NCBI RefSeq assembly: GCF_000715075.1
Contig: NC_134093.1
Coordinates: forward strand, 96,270,826 to 96,334,825
Origin: Nicotiana tabacum
Lineage: Eukaryota; Streptophyta; Magnoliopsida; Solanales; Solanaceae
Direction of reading: 5' to 3'
Length of the DNA: 64,000 nt
In this document: positions 59,343 through 64,000 of the stretch, piece after piece
How positions within the stretch are numbered: the stretch's first letter is position 1
How the letters are laid out: each line of letters begins with the position of its first letter
Notes under the pieces: generated by a model
Database searches by the model: none
Told to the model about the DNA's origin: nothing
Seen by the model: the letters and a program-made list of their open reading frames with translations, nothing else
Made by a program: the position numbers and the translations under genes

Positions 59343-60176
59343 GTGATCATTGACTCAGAATACTTCATTGTTTTTGTTATTCAAATCTAATGCACCAAAA
59401 GCTGTCACACTCATAATTTCAAAAGGACCACTCCATTTGGACTTTAGCTTCCTGGGAAACATCCTTAACCTTGAGTTAAACAACAATACAAGATCTCCTA
59501 CCTTGAACTCTTTGTTCCAAATGTATTTATCATGAAGATATTTCATCTTTTCTTTGTACAAGGACGAACTTGCATAAGAATGGTACTGAAACTTATCCAA
59601 TTCATTTAATTGTGTAATCCTCAAGTTAGCGGCTATATCCCAATCAAGATTCAACTTCTGTAGAGCCCACATGGCATTGTGGTCTAGTTCTATCGGAAGA
59701 TGAGAAGCTTTTCTGAACACCAACTGATATGGCGACATTTTGATAGGTGTTTTGTAAGTCGTCTGATAAGCCCATAATGCATCATCAAGCTTCTTGGACC
59801 AATCCGTTCGATTAGCATTCACTGTTTTGGACAAGATACTCTTTATCTCCCAATTGGAGACTTCCACTTGCCCACTAGCTTGTGGGTAATAAGGAGTCGT
59901 GACTTTGTGAGTAACACTATATTTGCTAAGCAAAGTGTCGAAAGCCTTGTTGCAAAAATGTGACCCCCATCGTTTATAATAGCACGTGAAGTACCAAACC
60001 TTGTGAAAATATCCTTCATGGAGAAAGACACCACACTTCTTGACTTATTGTTATGTAAAAGCAGCGACTTCAACCCATTTGGACAAATAATCAACCACGT
60101 CCAAGAAGTAGGTGTTTCCACAAGAACTCACAAAAGGTCCCATGTAGTCAATACCCCACACATCGAAAATATCAAT
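59343..60176 (-). pseudogene. Integrase core and C-terminus, Athila-like, broken
   Basis: After a stop near 60,176 the chain reads [13 protein letters not shown] (catalytic Asp) and [11 protein letters not shown], then a frame 59,843-60,121 with [15 protein letters not shown], where the second catalytic Asp is retained. A frameshift leads to 59,355-59,933 (192 codons). This has [21 protein letters not shown] with the catalytic Glu, [22 protein letters not shown], a [16 protein letters not shown] block and KWSGPFEI. It ends near 59,343. Confidence 0.87.
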
Positions 60177-60851
60177 CTACAAAATGGTTGTGAGAGGCAT
60201 TTCATTCTTCTTTGAGATTCCACCGGCCCGTTGACATTCATCACATATTTTCACTAGCTCACCTGCATCCTTGTAAAGAGTGGGCCAATAGAAGCGGTAA
60301 CTAATCACTTTGGCCATTGTTCTTACTCCACCATGATGACCTCCATATGTAAAAGAATGACAAGCCCCAAGAATTTCACGTTGCTTTTCTTCCGTTATAC
60401 ATCTTTTAATCAGTCCATTCGTACAAATCTGATAAAGGTATGGTTTATCCCAATAATAATCTTGACAATCCCATTTGAGCTTCTTCTTTTGATTTGAATA
60501 GAACTCATCCAGAATGATTCCACACACATGAAAATTTGCTAGATACACGAACCATGACACCTTTTTCATTGAAGTAGCCAAGAGTTGCTCATCGGGGAAG
60601 GAGTCATTGATTTCAAGGCCATCATGTGGCATCCCCTCCTCCTCCAAAATAGACAAGTGGTCCGCCACTTGGTTTTTACTCCCTTTTCTATCTTGGATGT
60701 AAATATCAAACTCTTGCAAGAAAAGAACCCATCTCATAAATCTAGCTTTGGAGTCCTTCTTGCTCATAAGATACCGAAGAGTCGCATGATCCGTGTGGAC
60801 AATGACTTTTGCACCAATCAAGTACAGGCAGAACTTCTCAATTACAACCAT
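60177..60851 (-). pseudogene. RNase H tail and integrase zinc domain, Athila-like
   Basis: A 224-codon frame begins in RNase H ([48 protein letters not shown]). It continues through a linker into the integrase HHCC zinc domain ([12 protein letters not shown] ... CDECQRAGG). Both halves of the zinc motif lie in one frame. It stops at 60,177, just before the catalytic core. Confidence 0.88.
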
Positions 60852-61170
60852 AATGGAAATGAGCTCTTTATCCGTAACGGTATAGTTGACTTAGTCACTA
60901 TTCATGGTCTTACTAGCATAGTAGACCAGATGAAATTTTTTGTTGATGCGTTACCCCGAGAAAGCAATAGAAAGCACGGCTGGCCAATCTATCGAGCATT
61001 TGATATAAGAAAGGAAGTGGAACGTGATCCTTCCTTGTGACTTTGTTGAGCTTGTGATAGTCCATACACACCCTCCATCCGGTCACCGTTCTTGTAGGAA
61101 TCAACTCATTCCTGTCATTGGTGACCATCGTCATGCCCCCTTTTTGGGACACATTGAATCGGAAGTCCAT
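60852..61170 (-). pseudogene. RT N-terminus joined to RNase H by deletion, Athila-like
   Basis: The frame 60,913-61,170 has QKGGMTMVTNDRNELIPTRT, WRVCMDYHKLNKVTRKDH and LDRLASRAFYCFLG, the first RT motifs. Directly after FYCFLG (about 60,940) the sequence jumps to the RNase H block HLVYYASKTMN in another frame, with [11 protein letters not shown] next to it. The middle and C-terminal RT, including the FxDD active site, are missing. Confidence 0.85.
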
Positions 61171-61258
61171 GAACTATCAAAGATGGTGTAGACCATCCCA
61201 GCATCCAACCACTTGACAATCACCTTCTTGACAACTTCTTGTATAGCCTCATTGAGTC

Positions 61259-61545
61259 TCATTTGATGTTCAATAGATGGTTTGGTGCCATCCTCCAACT
61301 TGACTTATGCATGCAAAAAGGGGGGCTTATCCCTCGAATATCCGCCAATGTCCAACTAATAGCCTTCTTCCTCTTGTGTAGCACCACCAATATGGAATCT
61401 ACCTGCACGTTAGTCAAATAAGAGGAAGGAATAACCGGTAAAGTAAAATAAGGGACAAGAAATTCATACTTAAGATGTGGAGGCATTGGCTTCAACTCCA
61501 AGGTGTGAGGCCCTTAAATATAAGGCTTTGTATGAGGAGTTGTCC
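61259..61545 (-). pseudogene. Pre-RT spacer, Athila-like
   Basis: The frame 61,259-61,501 reads ELKPMPPHLKYEFL, SSYLTNVQVDSILVVLHKRK and ISWTLADIRGISPPFCMHK, the normal segment between protease and RT. It follows the gag end within about 40 bp, so the protease was deleted. Confidence 0.82.
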
Positions 61546-61550
61546 TATTT

Positions 61551-63463
61551 TCAAGATCCAAAGAACTTCTTGAATTGATTCTCACCATTTTTCTTGACAA
61601 GTATTTTAGGGTATGGAGGTGGAGGCTTAGGCAATGGTGCCTTAGCCTTTTGCACTATCGGCTCCGGTATATCAATAATGTGATCCCTAGATGGGTTCAC
61701 CTCCTCTTGAGTCTCTTCCACACTATCATCAATATCAATTTGAACTTCATCATTAGGTTTCACCACATTGTTCGGGATCTCTTCTTCTTGTACCACTTGC
61801 TCATCATCCAAAAGTTGCCTTTCACTTGAGGTGGGTGCATTCTCACCTCTTTCACTTTTTGTAGTAATGGCCATTTCATGACCCGTGTTGTTTCCACCCT
61901 TTGGGTTTACTTCCATGTCACTTGGTAGTGCCCCCTTAGGACGAGAATTTAGAGCTTGGGAGATTTTCCCCATTTGAACTTCTAGGTTGCGGTTTGATGT
62001 GTTGTGTGAGGCAAGATGGGAATCCGAATCGACATTCTTTTCCATCATTTGATTGAACATATTTTCAATACACCCCATCTCATTATTTGAAGAACCTGAA
62101 CCATGGGTGGGATAAGGAGGAGGGTTGCTCGGTTGTTGATACATCAGGGGCCTTTGAAAACCCAACCCCCGATTGCCTTGATTGTTGTTCCATTCGCCTT
62201 ACCCCCAATTTCCTTGATTATATCCACTCCAATTTCCTTGATTGTTGTTGTTATGCCAATTCCCTTGATTGTTATTGTTATGCCAATTCCCTTGATTGTT
62301 ATTTCCGCTCCAATTGCCTTGATTGTTAGAATTCCAATTACCTTGATTGTTTGAGGTTGCCATTGTTGTTTGTTTGGGCCTTGGAAGTTGTTTCTTTGCC
62401 CTTGAAAGTTGTTCACATATTGCGCTTCCTCATCTTGTTCATTGTAGGAATTATCTTGCTCAAAACCACTATTTTCTTGCACATAATTCTCCACTCGATT
62501 CTGCCCTTGTGGACCATTGGTCCTCCTCTTGTTCACCATCATGTTCCCTCCTTCTATGGCATTGACTTGCTTAGGATTTTGGACTTGATTTAATTGGGAC
62601 TTTGCTAGTTGCGTCATGGTGGTTGTCAACTCGGCAATGGCTTGCCCATGGTATTCTAACTCTTTGTGAAGGTGGATCATGTTTAGGTCACCTTGTGGAA
62701 CATTGGCCTGGGATTGCCAAGCCGATGACGTTTCCGCCATCTCATCCAAAATCTCAGATGCCTCCGCATAAGGCGTAGTCATGAAGTTCCCATTGGTAAG
62801 TTGATTCACTACATATTGGTTGGTTATGTTAATCCCACGATAGAAAGTTTGTTGAATCATATTATCCGCCATATCGTTATTGGGACATTCCTTAACCATT
62901 GTTCTATAATATTCACATATCTCGTGTAGTAGTTTATTCGGCTCTTGCTTGAATGCCAAAATCTCATCTCGAAGTGTATCCATGTGCCCTAAAGAGAAGA
63001 ACTTAGAAATAAACATTTCCGCCAACTCATCCCAAATATGAATGGAATGGTTCGGTAAACGTTCCAATCAATCTAAATCTTTCCCCCGTAGAGAAAAGGG
63101 AAAGCGCCTTAGCCTCAATGCATCCTCGGAGACATTTGTTTGTTTGCTCCCCTAAATATTTGTACGCATTTTGAGGTTGAGCACCGGTGAAGAAACCCCG
63201 TCGCTCAAGCAAAGTCAACATCACATTGGTGATTTTAAAGTTCCCTGTCCTAATACAAGAAGGGACTATTGCACTTGTATATTCTACATTGGGTAATGTT
63301 CGACGTGCAGCCGCTCGTGGTGGAGGTGGTGGTGGGCGGGGACATTGTCATGAGGCACTTGACCTCTTATATTGGCTTGAGGTTCAAGAGGAATCTCATC
63401 AAATTGCTCATCCTCGACATCCACATCCCCCAATGGCAAATTTTTGAGCTCATTGTTTGCCAT
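61551..63463 (-). pseudogene. gag of the Athila-like element, broken
   Basis: A start codon at 63,463 opens MANNELKNLPLGDVDVED in good agreement with Athila gag. Frameshifts and a stop near 63,066 break the first part. The capsid frame 62,144-63,067 carries SIHIWDELAEMFISKFFSLG, DEILAFKQEPNKLLHEICEY, MIQQTFYRGINITNQYVVNQ and MTQLAKSQL. It then enters an Asn/Gln/Gly/Trp-rich repeat in the wrong frame. The frame 61,551-62,165 resumes with NEMGCIENMFNQMMEKN, RNLEVQMGKISQALNSRPKG and a PPPPYP tail ending ENQFKKFF. Zinc knuckles are not seen; the NQGNW repeats may replace them as nucleic acid-binding region (inference). Confidence 0.87.
62170..62350 (-). repeat. Minisatellite coding for NQGNW-type repeats in gag
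   Basis: The plus-strand phrase ccaatt(g/c)ccttgattgtt recurs about seven times with 15-30 bp spacing. In the gag frame it encodes NNQGNW repeats; the open frame through it is shifted by one base relative to gag. Confidence 0.85.
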
Positions 63464-63559
63464 GGTTGTACCTACGATTTCTCACACAAGTTAGTAACAA
63501 GTAAGGAAAATAAGATATTCCAAAAACACACCCAAATATATAGCTAACACCATTTTAAC

Positions 63560-63577
63560 TCCCTGTCAATGACGCCA
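63560..63577 (-). other. Primer binding site, Athila type
   Basis: The minus strand reads TGGCGTCATTGACAGGGA, a decayed form of the TGGCGCC-type site typical of Athila and related elements, eight bases inside the LTR end. Confidence 0.75.
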
Positions 63578-63585
63578 AAAATTAA

Positions 63586-64000
63586 TGACGTCCATAACAC
63601 ACCTCAATAAGAGATATGATACGGTCTTATGCAACAATAATTACCCAACTGTGAGTCGGGGTCGAATCCACTAGGAGTTATAAGAGGTGTCAAGAGTATA
63701 TATTTGATGCAAGTGAATGGACTACCTAAATTGCACTTCCACAACAGAGTTTTGATTTCTACTTCTACTATAACTCTAATGATTGTAAGCTATGGTAAAT
63801 AAACTAGAGATGAATGTTTTTGATATTTTTCCAAATAGTTTAAAGGCCTAGGGTTGTGACCATAACCTAGGTGTTTGCCTAATGGGATAAAGACGTTAGC
63901 ACTTATTTTGTTGATTGGGGTGTATTATAGCTCTCAACTCTACGTTACCCACTCAATACCTCTCGGTCAGAGAGTGATTTTTCTCAATTTGGCTTTCTCA
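63586..64000 (-). mobile_element. 5' LTR of the Athila-like element, partial
   Basis: Matches 52,685-53,070 base for base over long runs. The plus strand starts tgacgtccataacacacc, the reverse of an LTR end in ...CA. It continues beyond the window. Confidence 0.87.

Larger units (their letters stand above)
52685..64000 (-). mobile_element. Athila-like Ty3/gypsy element, minus strand, continuing beyond the window
   Basis: The stretches at 52,685 and 63,586 are direct repeats (LTRs). In element orientation the order is 5' LTR (63,586 outward), PBS 63,560-63,577, gag 63,463-61,551, RT start, RNase H, integrase to about 59,350, a non-coding stretch, an additional ORF at 57,870-55,871, non-coding DNA, polypurine tract 54,054-54,066 and 3' LTR. 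The PBS type and an extra ORF 3' of pol indicate the Athila group of non-chromoviral gypsy elements. Protease and most of RT are deleted, so it is non-autonomous. Confidence 0.85.

Noticed and set aside
62103..62354. Plus-strand frame with Ile/Leu/Val repeats resembling a membrane protein
   Set aside because: Opposite strand of the NQGNW minisatellite in gag.

Overview
This is plant nuclear DNA, almost entirely transposable elements. It is AT-rich and dominated by long-LTR Ty3/gypsy retrotransposons. LTR ends of the type TGTAACGACCCG...GGGTCGTGACA, tRNA-Met primer sites and the LRR-XII kinase relic point to a Solanaceae genome, with Nicotiana or Capsicum most likely (inference from remembered family resemblance, not a search). 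I found no intact host gene, no rRNA or tRNA gene and no CRISPR array. The only host-type coding relic is a broken LRR receptor-kinase gene on the minus strand at about 19.4-22.9 kb.

Layout. 1-5.4 kb: three LTR pieces, one nested in another and two meeting head to head, with tandem arrays. 5.4-6.75 kb: AT-rich DNA with a perfect 68-bp duplication. 6.75-11.75 kb: a degenerate CACTA (En/Spm) element whose middle is occupied by a minus-strand LTR element. 11.96-12.19 kb: a MITE and an LTR scrap. 12.19-17.36 kb: a 3'-truncated Tekay-type gypsy element (LTR, gag, protease, RT start), ended by a minus-strand LTR element at 17.36-18.8 kb. 19.4-22.9 kb: the receptor-kinase pseudogene, cut at its 5' end by an LTR. 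22.9-28.34 kb plus 36.79-37.13 kb: LTRs and the protein-free internal region of a non-autonomous element, split by an 8445-bp minus-strand Tekay element (28,341-36,785). 37.13-49.6 kb: a full-length but dead plus-strand Tekay element whose 3' LTR runs into another LTR. 49.6-52.7 kb: low-copy-looking DNA, then a promoter region and a relic resembling the 'putative gypsy type transposon' family. 52.7 kb to the window end: a minus-strand Athila-like gypsy element lacking protease and most of the RT, with its 5' LTR leaving the window.

The elements work as selfish units: LTR promoter, PBS for tRNA priming, gag/pol, polypurine tract, 3' LTR. Every coding region seen carries stops, frameshifts or deletions, so none looks autonomous; only single domains such as one 216-codon integrase frame remain open. 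Points deserving a second look are an insertion whose empty site is present elsewhere in the window, a recurring GCACG-loop-CGTGC stem-loop in LTR tandem arrays of different families, CpG-rich word blocks shared by unrelated LTR families, and two homologous LTR microsatellites that have switched repeat type.
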